From contig NZ_JAVXKG010000003.1 of NCBI RefSeq assembly GCF_036647415.1, positions 62,001-126,000 of the forward strand: a stretch of 64,000 bases of DNA, written 5' to 3'. The first letter of the stretch is position 1; every line of letters begins with the position of its first letter. This DNA comes from Empedobacter sp036647415. Lineage in GTDB: Bacteria > Bacteroidota > Bacteroidia > Flavobacteriales > Weeksellaceae. The notes beneath the pieces are model-generated. The model made no database searches, was not told the origin of the DNA, and saw only the letters and a program-made list of their open reading frames with translations. Of this stretch, positions 35,452 through 44,405 are shown piece after piece. Both the position numbers and the translations under genes were made by a program.

Positions 35452-38400
35452 GTGTTACAAGCAGGTGATTTCAAAATTTACAATGCATCCGCTGGTGCAG
35501 GTAAAACATACACTTTAGTAAAAGAATTTATTTCGTTATTATTAGCAAATGAAAGCAATTATCATTTCGAACATATATTGGCTATAACTTTTACAAACAA
35601 AGCCGCAAACGAAATGAAAGAGCGTATTATAGAAACACTCGAAGAAATTGCTAAAAACCCAAATCCTACCGAAGATTTTTATATTACAGAGTTAGCCAAA
35701 GAGTTAAATCTGAAACCAGAAATCATCAAAATAAAGGCGCACAATATTCTGATTACTATTTTGCACAATTACTCTAAATTTTCTATTTCTACAATCGATA
35801 AATTCAATCTGCGTCTAATGAAATCTTTTGCGCAAGATTTAGGCCTTTCCATGAATTTTGATGTAGAAATGAATACTTCAGAAATCATAAACGAATCTGT
35901 CGATTTATTGTATTCTAAAATCGGAGAAGATGAAAAACTGACGCAAACCATGATAAAAATTGCGTTGGATAATATGGATGACAACAAATCTTGGGACATC
36001 CGAAAAACACTTTCTTCTGATACTAATGAAATTTCGAATGATCGTCATTTACAAGATTTAGAAAAATTAAAAAACATTTCGTTAGATGAATTTATCAACT
36101 ATCGAAAAACAATTTATACTGATATAAAAACCTTGAAAGATGGATTAATTCTTGTCGGAAATGACTTTTTTGATCTACTTTCTAACAATGGAATATCAAT
36201 AAACGAATTACCTGGAAAAAGTAGAGGAATTGCAGGTTTTTTCTCAAAATTGAAAAATTTTGATGGTTTTGGAATGATTTTACCAACCGATGCAAATAAT
36301 AAGGATATAAATGATGATGGTTATTTATCTAAAGTAAAAGATACAATTGCCGAATCTATTTTTCCAGAAATCAAAAAATTATTCGAAAAAGCTGCAACAA
36401 TCAATGATCATTTAATTTTGTTGTCTTCTATTCAGAAAAATATTTCATCTATTTCATTAATCAATGAAGTTGAAAAATCGTTAGATACCATCAAAAAAGA
36501 TTCTAATGTTTTATTAATAAACGAATTCAATACAATTATCAGTAAAAATCTTCAAAATCAGCCCGCAAATTTTATTTACGAAAGAATTGGGTCGAGATAC
36601 AGTCATTATTTTATTGATGAATTTCAAGATACATCGACATTGCAATGGAATAATCTAAATCCGTTGGTGGAAAATGCACGTGCGCAATCGGATACAATTA
36701 TGTTAGTTGGCGACGCAAAACAATCTATTTATCGCTGGCGTGGTGGAAATCCAATGCAAATGATAGACTTGATTGAGAGAAAAGATGAAGAAAAAATTCT
36801 TGTTGAAGAATTGGAAAAAAACTGGCGAAGTCACGAAAATATCATCCAATTCAACAACGAACTATATTCTTACATTGCGCCACAGCTTAATTTACCTATG
36901 TTCCAAAACATCTACGAAATAGGAAATAAACAGCTTGTAAATGATAAAGAAAATGGTTTTGTAAAAATTAATTTCATCGAGCAAGAAGGTCGATCTAAAG
37001 ATTTATTTAAAGAAAAAAACTTAGAATTAGTTTTAAATTATATTAAAGAATGTCAAGCAAATGGTTTTTCATTAAGTGATATTGCAATTTTAGTTCGTAG
37101 TAATGCACAAGGAATTATGTTGGCAAAATTTCTGACCGAAAACGAATTGGTTGTCATTTCTAATGAAGCTTTATTACTTAAAAATTCGTTCGAAATTCAA
37201 TTGATTGAATATTTGTTCAAAATCACTTCAAATCCAATGGACGAGCAGTCGAAAATCAGATTTTTGATGGTTGCTTATGAGCTTGAATTATTTGTTACAG
37301 ATGATTTAACAATTACGGTAGAAAAAGCATTGAAAGATGGATTAAAAGCCTTTCTTAAATTAACAAAATCAATCGGAATTGATTTAGATTTTATTCAAGA
37401 TCAAAATTTATCGTTGTATGATTTTACCGAAAAAACAATCCGAACATTAAAATTAGAAAACCGTTCGCCAGCATATATTTTAAGCTTTTTAGATGTTATT
37501 TTAGAATATTCATCTAAAAATGAATCCGATTTGAATTCGTTTTTAGAATTTTGGTCAACAGCAAAAGATAAATCAAGTATCAAGACACCAAAAGGTGTAG
37601 ATGCGATACAAATTATGACCATTCACAAATCAAAAGGTTTAGAATTTCCAGTTGTTATTTTACCGTTTTTAGATTGGCAAAGTAAAAGCTCTAAAATCTG
37701 GATTCCATTGCAAAAAAGCGAAGAAAATCCGTTTGAAACATTTTATGTTAATATCAATAATGATTTAAAAACAATTCAAAACGAAGAAATTAAATCGAAG
37801 ATTGATGATGAAGAAAACTTGGTTCAATTGGATGAAATTAATACACTTTATGTTGCCACAACACGTGCAAAAGAGCAATTGTACATGATTTCATTAAAAC
37901 CAAAAGAAAATTCGAGCTCAAAAAATATTGCTAATTTTCTATATGAATTTGTCAATTATAAAGGTTTTCATGAAGATGAAATTATCTTGAAAGGTTCGCC
38001 AGAACGCGTTTCTATTCCAAAAGAAAAAGAGCAATATTCTTCAGAATTAACACTATATTCTTCGGATTGGAATACACGTTTGATAATAAATACAAATTCG
38101 GAAAAGGCACAACAAAAACTAGCGTTTACAGAATTCGGAAATACAGTGCACACCGTTCTTTCGCAAATTATTACAGCAAAAGATTTGCCTAAAATAATAG
38201 AACAAGAAAAACAACGTGGAACTATTTCTGTGGAAAATGTTCAACATCTACAAAATGTCTTGGAAAATATGCTACAAGATGCTAAATTAGTTCCATATTT
38301 TGCAGAAGATTTAACGGTGTTGAATGAGCGAGATTTTATAGACGAAAATGGACAAATTTTCAGAGCCGATCGCGTTGTGATTGATCAAGAGAATAAATGT

Positions 38401-38565
38401 ACAATTATCGATTATAAAACTGGTCAACCCGATTTAGATCATCATTTTCAAGTCAATCGATATGCAGATTTTTTCAAATCGTTAGGTTATACTATTCAAT
38501 CTAAAATATTAATCTATATTGACGATGAACAGCAAAAAATTAATGTTGTAGAGGTAAGTGAATGA
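35452..38565 (+). CDS. UvrD-type helicase with C-terminal nuclease domain (AddA/RecB-like)
   Basis: 1037 residues. The N-terminus has a superfamily 1 Walker A motif (NASAGAGKTYTLVKEF) and motif Ia (ITFTNKAANEMKERI). Walker B with the Q motif is FIDEFQDTSTLQW, and VGDAKQSIYRWRGG, EKNWRSHENI, TIHKSKGLEFPVVILP and VATTRAKEQL complete the helicase. The C-terminal IDYKTGQPDLDHHFQVNRYADFF is a RecB-type PD-(D/E)XK nuclease. It should process double-strand ends for recombination, normally with an AddB partner, which is not adjacent here. An in-frame TAG at 35446 forces the GTG start at 35452. Its stop overlaps the uvrC start by 4 bases. Confidence 0.92.
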   Translation: MLQAGDFKIYNASAGAGKTYTLVKEFISLLLANESNYHFEHILAITFTNKAANEMKERIIETLEEIAKNPNPTEDFYITELAKELNLKPEIIKIKAHNILITILHNYSKFSISTIDKFNLRLMKSFAQDLGLSMNFDVEMNTSEIINESVDLLYSKIGEDEKLTQTMIKIALDNMDDNKSWDIRKTLSSDTNEISNDRHLQDLEKLKNISLDEFINYRKTIYTDIKTLKDGLILVGNDFFDLLSNNGISINELPGKSRGIAGFFSKLKNFDGFGMILPTDANNKDINDDGYLSKVKDTIAESIFPEIKKLFEKAATINDHLILLSSIQKNISSISLINEVEKSLDTIKKDSNVLLINEFNTIISKNLQNQPANFIYERIGSRYSHYFIDEFQDTSTLQWNNLNPLVENARAQSDTIMLVGDAKQSIYRWRGGNPMQMIDLIERKDEEKILVEELEKNWRSHENIIQFNNELYSYIAPQLNLPMFQNIYEIGNKQLVNDKENGFVKINFIEQEGRSKDLFKEKNLELVLNYIKECQANGFSLSDIAILVRSNAQGIMLAKFLTENELVVISNEALLLKNSFEIQLIEYLFKITSNPMDEQSKIRFLMVAYELELFVTDDLTITVEKALKDGLKAFLKLTKSIGIDLDFIQDQNLSLYDFTEKTIRTLKLENRSPAYILSFLDVILEYSSKNESDLNSFLEFWSTAKDKSSIKTPKGVDAIQIMTIHKSKGLEFPVVILPFLDWQSKSSKIWIPLQKSEENPFETFYVNINNDLKTIQNEEIKSKIDDEENLVQLDEINTLYVATTRAKEQLYMISLKPKENSSSKNIANFLYEFVNYKGFHEDEIILKGSPERVSIPKEKEQYSSELTLYSSDWNTRLIINTNSEKAQQKLAFTEFGNTVHTVLSQIITAKDLPKIIEQEKQRGTISVENVQHLQNVLENMLQDAKLVPYFAEDLTVLNERDFIDENGQIFRADRVVIDQENKCTIIDYKTGQPDLDHHFQVNRYADFFKSLGYTIQSKILIYIDDEQQKINVVEVSE

Positions 38566-40367
38566 ATGAAAATATCAAATTAAAACTAGCAAGTTTGCCA
38601 GATTCGCCTGGTGTTTATCAATATTATAATAAAAAAGGAGATTTACTTTATATAGGTAAAGCAAAAAACTTAAAACGTCGTGTAAGTTCATATTTTAATA
38701 AACAACATGACTCTAAACGTTTACGCGTTCTTGTAAGTAATATTGATACCATAGAAACTATCAACGTTAATTCTGAATATGATGCGTTGCTTCTAGAAAA
38801 TAATTTGATAAAAGAACACAAACCACGTTACAATATTTTACTGAAAGATGACAAAACTTATCCATGGATTTGTATTAAAAATGAACGTTTTCCTCGAATA
38901 TTTTCGACACGGAATATCATAAAAGATGGATCAGAATATTTTGGTCCATACTCTAGCGTAAAAACGATGAAAGTTTTATTGGGTTTGATTAAAGAATTGT
39001 ACCAAATACGAACTTGTAACTACGATTTGAGCGATAAAAATATCGAAAACAATAAATATAAAGTCTGTTTAGAATATCATATCGGAAATTGTTTGGGACC
39101 ATGCGAAGGGTATCAAACCGAAGAAGAATATAACGAACAAATTTCTGCTATTCGAAATATTATCAAAGGAGAATTTAACGAAGCAAAACAATATTTGACC
39201 AATCAAATGATAAAATATGCTTCAGAATTAAAGTTTGAAAAAGCACAAGTTATCAAAGAAAAAATAGAATCGTTGCAAAATTATCAAGCACGTTCTACCA
39301 TTGTTTCGCCAACCATTACCAATGTTGATGTTTTTTCGATTACATCAGACGAAGAATATGCGTATGTCAATTTCATGAAAATTTATCATGGAGCAATTAT
39401 ACAGTCATATACAGAAGAATGGAAAAAGAAATTGGACGAAACTGATGAAGATTTATTAGAACGAGCAATTATTGATTTTTCGGAACGATTTAATCTTAAT
39501 TCAAAAGAAATATATGTTCCATTTGAATTAAATTTAGAAATTCCGAATCGTAAAATTACTGTTCCAAAAATTGGTGATAAAAAACACATCATCGATCTAT
39601 CATTAAAAAATACCCGAATTTATCGTTTAGAACAACTGAAACAAACCAAAATTGTAGATCCAGACCGACATACAAATCGAATTATGAATCAAATGAAAAT
39701 TGATTTACGATTACCTACCGAACCACGACATATAGAGGGTTTTGATAACTCTAACATTCAAGGAACAAATCCTGTCTCGGCTTGTGTGGTTTTTAAAAAT
39801 GGTAAACCAAGCAAGAAAGATTATCGCATTTTTAATGTTAAAACTGTTGATGGTCCAAATGATTTTGCAACGATGGAAGAAGTAATAGAACGTAGATATA
39901 CGCGGGTTATCGCAGAAAGCGAACCTTTACCTCAACTTATTTTGATAGATGGTGGAAAAGGGCAATTAAGTTCTGCACTAAAATCTATTGATCGTTTGGG
40001 ATTACGTGGAAAAGTTACAGTAATTGGAATTGCAAAACGTTTGGAAGAAATTTATTATCCGAACGATCCATACCCGTTGTATCTGGATAAAAATTCGGAA
40101 ACACTAAAAGTTTTACAACACGTACGTGATGAATCGCACCGTTATGGAATTACAAATCATAGAAATAGACGAAGTAAAAATGCGTTTAATTCGGTTTTAG
40201 AAGAAATAGACGGTATAGGACCACAAACAATTAAAGAATTATTAACAAATTTTAAATCGGTAGAACGAATAAAAAATGCATCTTTGTTACAATTAACAGA
40301 TGTTATAGGAAAATCGAAAGCTAAAAAAGTAAAAGATTATTTTTCTAATGAAAAACCTACTAATTGA
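38562..40367 (+). CDS. uvrC: excinuclease ABC subunit C
   Basis: Makes both incisions in nucleotide excision repair. 601 residues with the canonical order: GIY-YIG domain (SPGVYQYYNKKGDLLYIGKA, about 14-35), UVR helix (about 205-230), RNase H-like endonuclease domain (HIEGFDNSNIQGTNPVSACV and LILIDGGKGQL, about 380-480), and paired HhH motifs at the C-terminus (LEEIDGIGPQTIKELL). ATGA overlap with the upstream helicase-nuclease gene and a 20-base overlap with the next gene point to a DNA-repair operon. Confidence 0.98.
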   Translation: MNENIKLKLASLPDSPGVYQYYNKKGDLLYIGKAKNLKRRVSSYFNKQHDSKRLRVLVSNIDTIETINVNSEYDALLLENNLIKEHKPRYNILLKDDKTYPWICIKNERFPRIFSTRNIIKDGSEYFGPYSSVKTMKVLLGLIKELYQIRTCNYDLSDKNIENNKYKVCLEYHIGNCLGPCEGYQTEEEYNEQISAIRNIIKGEFNEAKQYLTNQMIKYASELKFEKAQVIKEKIESLQNYQARSTIVSPTITNVDVFSITSDEEYAYVNFMKIYHGAIIQSYTEEWKKKLDETDEDLLERAIIDFSERFNLNSKEIYVPFELNLEIPNRKITVPKIGDKKHIIDLSLKNTRIYRLEQLKQTKIVDPDRHTNRIMNQMKIDLRLPTEPRHIEGFDNSNIQGTNPVSACVVFKNGKPSKKDYRIFNVKTVDGPNDFATMEEVIERRYTRVIAESEPLPQLILIDGGKGQLSSALKSIDRLGLRGKVTVIGIAKRLEEIYYPNDPYPLYLDKNSETLKVLQHVRDESHRYGITNHRNRRSKNAFNSVLEEIDGIGPQTIKELLTNFKSVERIKNASLLQLTDVIGKSKAKKVKDYFSNEKPTN

Positions 40368-40788
40368 TAGAGATTTAACTTCTCTACTGAACAATCCGAA
40401 ACTACAAGCCATTTTGGCCATTGTTCCAGTCACTTTATTTATACTTGGCTTGTTAAGTTATTTTGGAATTTTCTTTTCTATGTTTAGCACAATTGATGCG
40501 CAATTGGGACACATGGGAAATTCTAAATCGCTATTGAGTGCATTATTAGGAAATCTTATTATTTTTATCTTTTTGGTATTAATGAGTTTTTTTACGGGTG
40601 TTATTTCATTCGTTTATTTTATTGTACACGCCGTTAAAAATCCTAATTTAATAAAAAGTGATGATCGACTATTATGGATTATTGCAATTATTTTTGGTAA
40701 TGGATTAGGTATTTTTGTGTATTGGCTTTCTCAAATCAAACGAAAAGATCCTCGACCTATTATAGATTTATACACGGACGAAATTTAA
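40348..40788 (+). CDS. small membrane protein with PLDc_N-like C-terminus
   Basis: 146 residues with three hydrophobic segments (about 21-45, 66-95 and 108-128). The last one, LLWIIAIIFGNGLGIFVYWL followed by basic residues, resembles the phospholipase D-nuclease N-terminal (PLDc_N) module, a short membrane domain found alone in many bacteria. No enzyme domain is present. It overlaps the uvrC 3' end by 20 bases and is therefore co-transcribed with it. Function unknown. Confidence 0.72.
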   Translation: MKNLLIDRDLTSLLNNPKLQAILAIVPVTLFILGLLSYFGIFFSMFSTIDAQLGHMGNSKSLLSALLGNLIIFIFLVLMSFFTGVISFVYFIVHAVKNPNLIKSDDRLLWIIAIIFGNGLGIFVYWLSQIKRKDPRPIIDLYTDEI

Positions 40789-40793
40789 AATAT

Positions 40794-40823
40794 AAACTGC
40801 TTTACAATTTAGTAAAGCAGTTT
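40794..40823 (+). terminator. hairpin terminator of the helicase-uvrC operon
   Basis: A 12-bp stem (AAACTGCTTTAC / GTAAAGCAGTTT) with a 6-base loop and a long T run. Confidence 0.9.
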
Positions 40824-40876
40824 TTTTTTATTCTGTGTTCTCATTTTTTGTACCTTAACTACTAAATCAAAAACAT

Positions 40877-41374
40877 ATGAAAATTTTAAAATTATTACAA
40901 ACCGAATTGAAAAATGAACATCGAATTACAATAGAATTCATGTCGAAATTTCCTGGTGACAAAGTAGATTTTAAGCCACACGAAAAAAGTATGGACATCA
41001 CAACATTAGCCAATCATATTGTCGAAATTTTTGCTTGGCCAGCACTTATTTTACAGACGGATAAATTAGATTTTGCTGCTGGAGATTACAAACCAACAAA
41101 ATTTGAAACTTCGGAAGAATTATTAAAAAAATTAGAAGAAGATTACAAAACTGGAAAAACAGCTTTGAAAAAAGCGACAAATGGCGATTTGAAAAAGAAT
41201 TGGAAAATTACTTCTGGCGATGTTGTATTTGCAGATTATACAAAATACGAAGCTATTCGTCATGCATTAAATCAAATTACACATCATCGTGCGCAATTAG
41301 GTGTTTATTATCGTTTAAATGATATTGAACTACCTTCAAGCTACGGACCAAGTGCCGATTCTTCAAATTTTTAA
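40877..41374 (+). CDS. DinB family protein
   Basis: 165 residues of the DinB/YfiT-like four-helix bundle fold. Candidate metal ligands are His47 (TLANHIVEIFAW), His130 (AIRHALNQ) and His136-His137 (THHRAQLGVYYRL). The C-terminal LPSSYGPSADS is typical of Bacteroidota members. Some family members are thiol-dependent transferases, most are uncharacterised, and the name comes from damage-inducible genes of Bacillus. Monocistronic with its own terminator; proximity to uvrC may be coincidental. Confidence 0.87.
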   Translation: MKILKLLQTELKNEHRITIEFMSKFPGDKVDFKPHEKSMDITTLANHIVEIFAWPALILQTDKLDFAAGDYKPTKFETSEELLKKLEEDYKTGKTALKKATNGDLKKNWKITSGDVVFADYTKYEAIRHALNQITHHRAQLGVYYRLNDIELPSSYGPSADSSNF

Positions 41375-41382
41375 TAATAAAA

Positions 41383-41405
41383 AAGGCTTCTTTAACAGAA
41401 GCCTT
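41383..41405 (+). terminator. hairpin terminator after the DinB gene
   Basis: A 9-bp stem (AAGGCTTCT / AGAAGCCTT) with a 5-base loop. Confidence 0.82.
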
Positions 41406-41631
41406 AAAATCATAATTAGTGTTAATTAATATCACTGATCAGTAATATTGATACTCAAAAATATTAATAATAATATAACATGACAAATGTTATTAAGATT
41501 TTTTTAATAATATTTAACATTTTTATTAGATTCGTACAATTACTAATATTTTTTTATTTATTCTTAAATAAAAAACGCTAAAATTAATCATACTTTAATC
41601 ATAGTTATTAATTCAATTATAAAATATAAAA
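41406..41631. other. AT-rich spacer between convergent terminators
   Basis: About 225 bases with no gene, lying between two terminators and so probably little transcribed. It holds a 22-bp near-palindrome at 41428-41449 (centre ACTGATCAGT, one mismatched pair) and a second dyad at 41475-41493 (ATAACAT / ATGTTAT, 5-base loop). No known chromosomal site was recognised. Confidence 0.5.
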
Positions 41632-41657
41632 AAAGCCACTACAACTGTAATGGCTTT
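41632..41657 (-). terminator. hairpin terminator of gcvT
   Basis: A stem with one mismatch (AAAGCCACTAC pairing with GTAATGGCTTT), T-rich on the minus strand. Confidence 0.75.
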
Positions 41658-41676
41658 CTATTTATTTATCTTTTAA

Positions 41677-42753
41677 TTAGACAAAAGGAGTTTTTACAAC
41701 TTCTGCTAATACATTTTTATCACGAATCTGAATTCTGATTTTTGTACCAACTTTTGCAAAATCAGTGTGTACATACGCCAAACCGATTCCTTCTTTCAAC
41801 ATTGGCGACTGTGTACCAGATGTTACAATACCTATTGTATTTTCGTTATCATCTACTACTTTATAATCATGACGAGGAATTCCTCTTTCGATCATTTTGA
41901 ATCCTACTAACTTCTTCTCTACTCCTGCTTCTTTCTGAGCTTTCAAAATATCCGAAGAAATAAAACCTGTATCCAATTTAGTTACCCAACCTAAGCCAGC
42001 TTCTAATGGTGTTGTGTCATCGTTGATATCATTTCCATATAAACAGTAACCTTTCTCCAAACGCAATGTATCGCGCGCAGCTAAACCACAAGGTTCAATT
42101 CCGAAATCTGCACCAGCTTCCATCACTTTATCCCACATTTCATTCGCAGAATCATTCGCAAAATAAATCTCAAAACCTCCAGAACCAGTATATCCAGTTG
42201 CTGAAATAATTACGTTCTCGATTCCTGCAAACTTACCTACAGCAAAGTGATAAAAAGGAATTTCTGCCAAATTAATATCTGTTAAAGCTTGCATAGACTC
42301 TATTGCTTTTGGCCCTTGAATTGCCAACAAAGACATATCATCAGATTTGTTTGTCATCTCAACACCAAATGTATTGTGTTTTGTCATCCAAGCCCAATCT
42401 TTATCTATGTTAGATGCGTTTACAACTGCCATCCACTCATCATCAGCCATTTTATAGATAATTAAATCATCTACAATACCACCTTTTTCGTTTGGCATTG
42501 CATTATATTGTGCCTGACCAATTGCAACTTTCGTTACATCGTTTGTCAATAAATACTGTAATAAATCTGTTGCTTTTTCTCCTTTCAAGAAAAATTGTCC
42601 CATGTGAGAAACGTCAAAAACACCAACTTTTTCGCGTACTACAAAGTGCTCTTGGTTAACACCTGCGTATTGTACTGGCATTTCATATCCAGCAAAAGGA
42701 ACCATTTTCGCACCTAAATCTTTGTGCTTTTGGTTTAATGCAGTTACTTTCAT
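41677..42753 (-). CDS. gcvT: aminomethyltransferase (glycine cleavage system T protein)
   Basis: Transfers the methylene group from the H protein-bound aminomethyl intermediate to tetrahydrofolate, releasing ammonia. 358 residues. Family blocks are VPFAGYEMPVQYAG, GVFDVSHMGQF, ATGYTGSGGFEIYF, CGLAARDTLRLEKGYCLYGND with the folate-contacting Asp-Asp region after it, and the late GIVTSGTQSPMLKEGIGLAYV. gcvH and gcvP are not adjacent, as is common in Bacteroidota. It is monocistronic with an exact -7 element at 42788-42795. Confidence 0.97.
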   Translation of the reverse strand: MKVTALNQKHKDLGAKMVPFAGYEMPVQYAGVNQEHFVVREKVGVFDVSHMGQFFLKGEKATDLLQYLLTNDVTKVAIGQAQYNAMPNEKGGIVDDLIIYKMADDEWMAVVNASNIDKDWAWMTKHNTFGVEMTNKSDDMSLLAIQGPKAIESMQALTDINLAEIPFYHFAVGKFAGIENVIISATGYTGSGGFEIYFANDSANEMWDKVMEAGADFGIEPCGLAARDTLRLEKGYCLYGNDINDDTTPLEAGLGWVTKLDTGFISSDILKAQKEAGVEKKLVGFKMIERGIPRHDYKVVDDNENTIGIVTSGTQSPMLKEGIGLAYVHTDFAKVGTKIRIQIRDKNVLAEVVKTPFV

Positions 42754-42787
42754 TATTTGTTTGCTTTGAAAATTTTAATAATTATCC

Positions 42788-42795
42788 CAAAAATA
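42788..42795 (-). promoter_or_regulatory. gcvT -7 promoter element
   Basis: Minus-strand TATTTTTG, an exact TAnnTTTG match, about 35 bases upstream of the gcvT start. Confidence 0.45.
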
Positions 42796-42831
42796 AGGAA
42801 TTAATTCGTAGAAAAATTGGTCTATAAAATT

Positions 42832-43194
42832 TTATCTAATTTTATGTATAATTTTCAAATCACCATCTGTCGCTTTATACGGATCAAAACGCATGACAGA
42901 TTTACCTTTCTCAAATTTGATTTGAAATTTTTCATCAATTTTACCAACCAACTTTTTAGACTGACAATCTTCACAAGGTTTTACAAGAATTGTATCGTTG
43001 GTTTTACCTTTTACTTTTACTATTTGATACGAATAATCTTTGTTTAATCTCGATGGAATACTACTCTCTATCGATTTGTGAAAATCATTAATAAAAAAAA
43101 CACGTCGATCTTTATTACTGCCGATAACAATAGATATACCGACAAAAATCAATAAAACTATAATTGCTATGGTTAATCCTTTTTTTATATCCAT
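42832..43194 (-). CDS. hypothetical single-pass membrane protein
   Basis: The start is set at the Met at 43194 (MDIKKGLTIAIIVLLIFVGI); the frame from 43227 would add an unconvincing extension. About 120 residues: one N-terminal membrane helix (about 6-25), then a soluble part containing a CEDC pair (VKPCEDCQSKKL) and ending in basic residues. I do not recognise a family. The CxxC could bind metal or form a disulfide if the soluble part faces the periplasm. It is a single-gene unit divergent from the YiiX-like gene. Confidence 0.7.
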   Translation of the reverse strand: MDIKKGLTIAIIVLLIFVGISIVIGSNKDRRVFFINDFHKSIESSIPSRLNKDYSYQIVKVKGKTNDTILVKPCEDCQSKKLVGKIDEKFQIKFEKGKSVMRFDPYKATDGDLKIIHKIR

Positions 43195-43237
43195 CTTTTT
43201 GGTTAATTCGTAGTTTAAAAGTAACAATTCAATCCGA

Positions 43238-43912
43238 ATGAAAAAAATATTCGTTTTATTTCCTATCTTTTTACTTCTATTTACATTGACAATGAATAGC
43301 TGTACACAAATAAAATCTTTTGCTGAAAAAGAAATTATTTCGCTGAAAAATATAAAAAATGGAGATTTAATCTTTGTTGGCGCGCAAACTGAAGAACTTT
43401 CGGGTGCAATAAGTCGTGTTACAAAAATTTCGGAGAAAACAAATTTTGACCATGTTGGTTTAATCGAAAAAACATCAGATTCTATTTTCGTATTACATGC
43501 TGCGCCAATGGGTGGTTCGCAACGAGAGGAAATTAATCATTTTTATGCTTCACAAACCGAAAAAAAGAATAAAATTGTCATTTATCGATTACAAAAAGAA
43601 TATCAAGCAACAATTCAAAATGCAATTACTAAAGCGAAAACAATGCTTGGAAAACCGTATAATTGGTTGTATATCTTGAATGATGATGAATTATATTGTT
43701 CTGATTTTGTAGAAAGAGCTTTTAGAAATGATGAAGTTTTTGAATTAATTCCGATGAATTTCAAAAATAAAGAAACTGGAATTATTGATAATTTTTGGAT
43801 TGATTTCTACAAAAAGAAAGGAAAAGAAGTTCCGCAAGATGAACCAGGAACAAATCCAAATCAGTTAGCAAGTTCAGAAAAATTAACTCGAATTGGGGAA
43901 TTGAGATTTTAA
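43238..43912 (+). CDS. YiiX/YebB-like permuted NlpC/P60 cysteine hydrolase (lipoprotein)
   Basis: 224 residues. The signal ends in a lipobox-like NSC at about residue 22 (LTMNSCTQ), suggesting an envelope lipoprotein. The permuted papain-like order is visible: the His motif NFDHVGLIEKTS comes first (His about 71) and the Cys motif DELYCSDFVERAF later (Cys about 157), with LKNIKNGDLIFVG before them. This fits the YaeF/YiiX C92 amidase group, probably acting on peptidoglycan peptides or lipids. The first REP-like inverted repeat begins 33 bases after its stop and may act as its terminator. Confidence 0.85.
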   Translation: MKKIFVLFPIFLLLFTLTMNSCTQIKSFAEKEIISLKNIKNGDLIFVGAQTEELSGAISRVTKISEKTNFDHVGLIEKTSDSIFVLHAAPMGGSQREEINHFYASQTEKKNKIVIYRLQKEYQATIQNAITKAKTMLGKPYNWLYILNDDELYCSDFVERAFRNDEVFELIPMNFKNKETGIIDNFWIDFYKKKGKEVPQDEPGTNPNQLASSEKLTRIGELRF

Positions 43913-43923
43913 AATTTTTATGT

Positions 43924-43937
43924 TTCTCAAATCAAAT
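43924..43937. repeat. 14-bp direct repeat, left copy
   Basis: TTCTCAAATCAAAT, identical to 44406-44419. The two copies bracket the first inverted-repeat element, the GIY-YIG gene and the second element. Confidence 0.6.
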
Positions 43938-43945
43938 AGAAAAAA

Positions 43946-44014
43946 CTCTTCGACAAGCTCAGAGTGACAGAGATTTTTAAAAACTAATTTGTCATTCTGA
44001 GCCTGTCGAAGAAT
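43946..44014. repeat. REP-like inverted-repeat element 1, type A
   Basis: Left arm with CGACAAGCTCAGAGTGAC (43946-43970), about 20 bases of A/T spacer, and right arm with GTCATTCTGAGCCTGTCG (43991-44014). The arms pair over more than 20 bp. Its right end is 12 bases from the GIY-YIG start codon. Confidence 0.85.
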
Positions 44015-44026
44015 AAATCTAAATTT

Positions 44027-44338
44027 ATGAAAAACTTGTATTTTGTCTATATTATTAAATGTTCTGATAATTCGTATTATGTTGGAATTACAAACAATCT
44101 CCTAAAAAGAATTAACGAACATAATAGCGGAATAGACTCTTATAGTTACACGTATTCGAGAAGACCAGTAGAATTAGTTTTTAATCAAGAATTCATTGAT
44201 GTAAACGAAGCGATAATTTTTGAGAAAAAATTAAAAGGTTGGAGTAGAGCAAAAAAAGAAGCATTGATTAATAATAGATTTGAAGTTTTACCTCTATTAT
44301 CAAAAAGTAAAAAAGACTCTTCGACAAGCTCAGAGTGA
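44027..44338 (+). CDS. small GIY-YIG nuclease family protein
   Basis: 103 residues forming a stand-alone GIY-YIG domain: YFVYIIKCSDNSYYVGITNNLLKRINEHNSG supplies the paired YI/YVG strands, the catalytic Tyr, the Arg and the His-containing helix, and EAIIFEKKLKGWSRAKKEALI the conserved Glu and Lys helix. These are UPF0213/UvrC-like minimal nucleases of unclear role. The last residues (DSSTSSE) and the TGA stop are encoded by the left arm of inverted-repeat element 2, and element 1 ends 12 bases before the ATG. The gene is thus embedded in the repeats; see findings. Confidence 0.9.
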   Translation: MKNLYFVYIIKCSDNSYYVGITNNLLKRINEHNSGIDSYSYTYSRRPVELVFNQEFIDVNEAIIFEKKLKGWSRAKKEALINNRFEVLPLLSKSKKDSSTSSE

Positions 44339-44386
44339 CAGAACTTTTTAATAAACTAATTTATCATTCTGAACTTGTCGAAGAAT
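44315..44386. repeat. REP-like inverted-repeat element 2, type A
   Basis: Left arm with CGACAAGCTCAGAGTGAC (44315-44340), A/T spacer, right arm with ATCATTCTGAACTTGTCG (44362-44386). The left arm encodes the C-terminus and stop codon of the GIY-YIG gene. Confidence 0.85.
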
Positions 44387-44405
44387 AATTAAAAATAAGA
44401 TGCAA

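Noticed and set aside
41428..41449. Chromosome dimer-resolution (dif) site
   Set aside because: The palindrome has no recognisable pair of recombinase half-sites with a 6-bp centre, so I do not name it.
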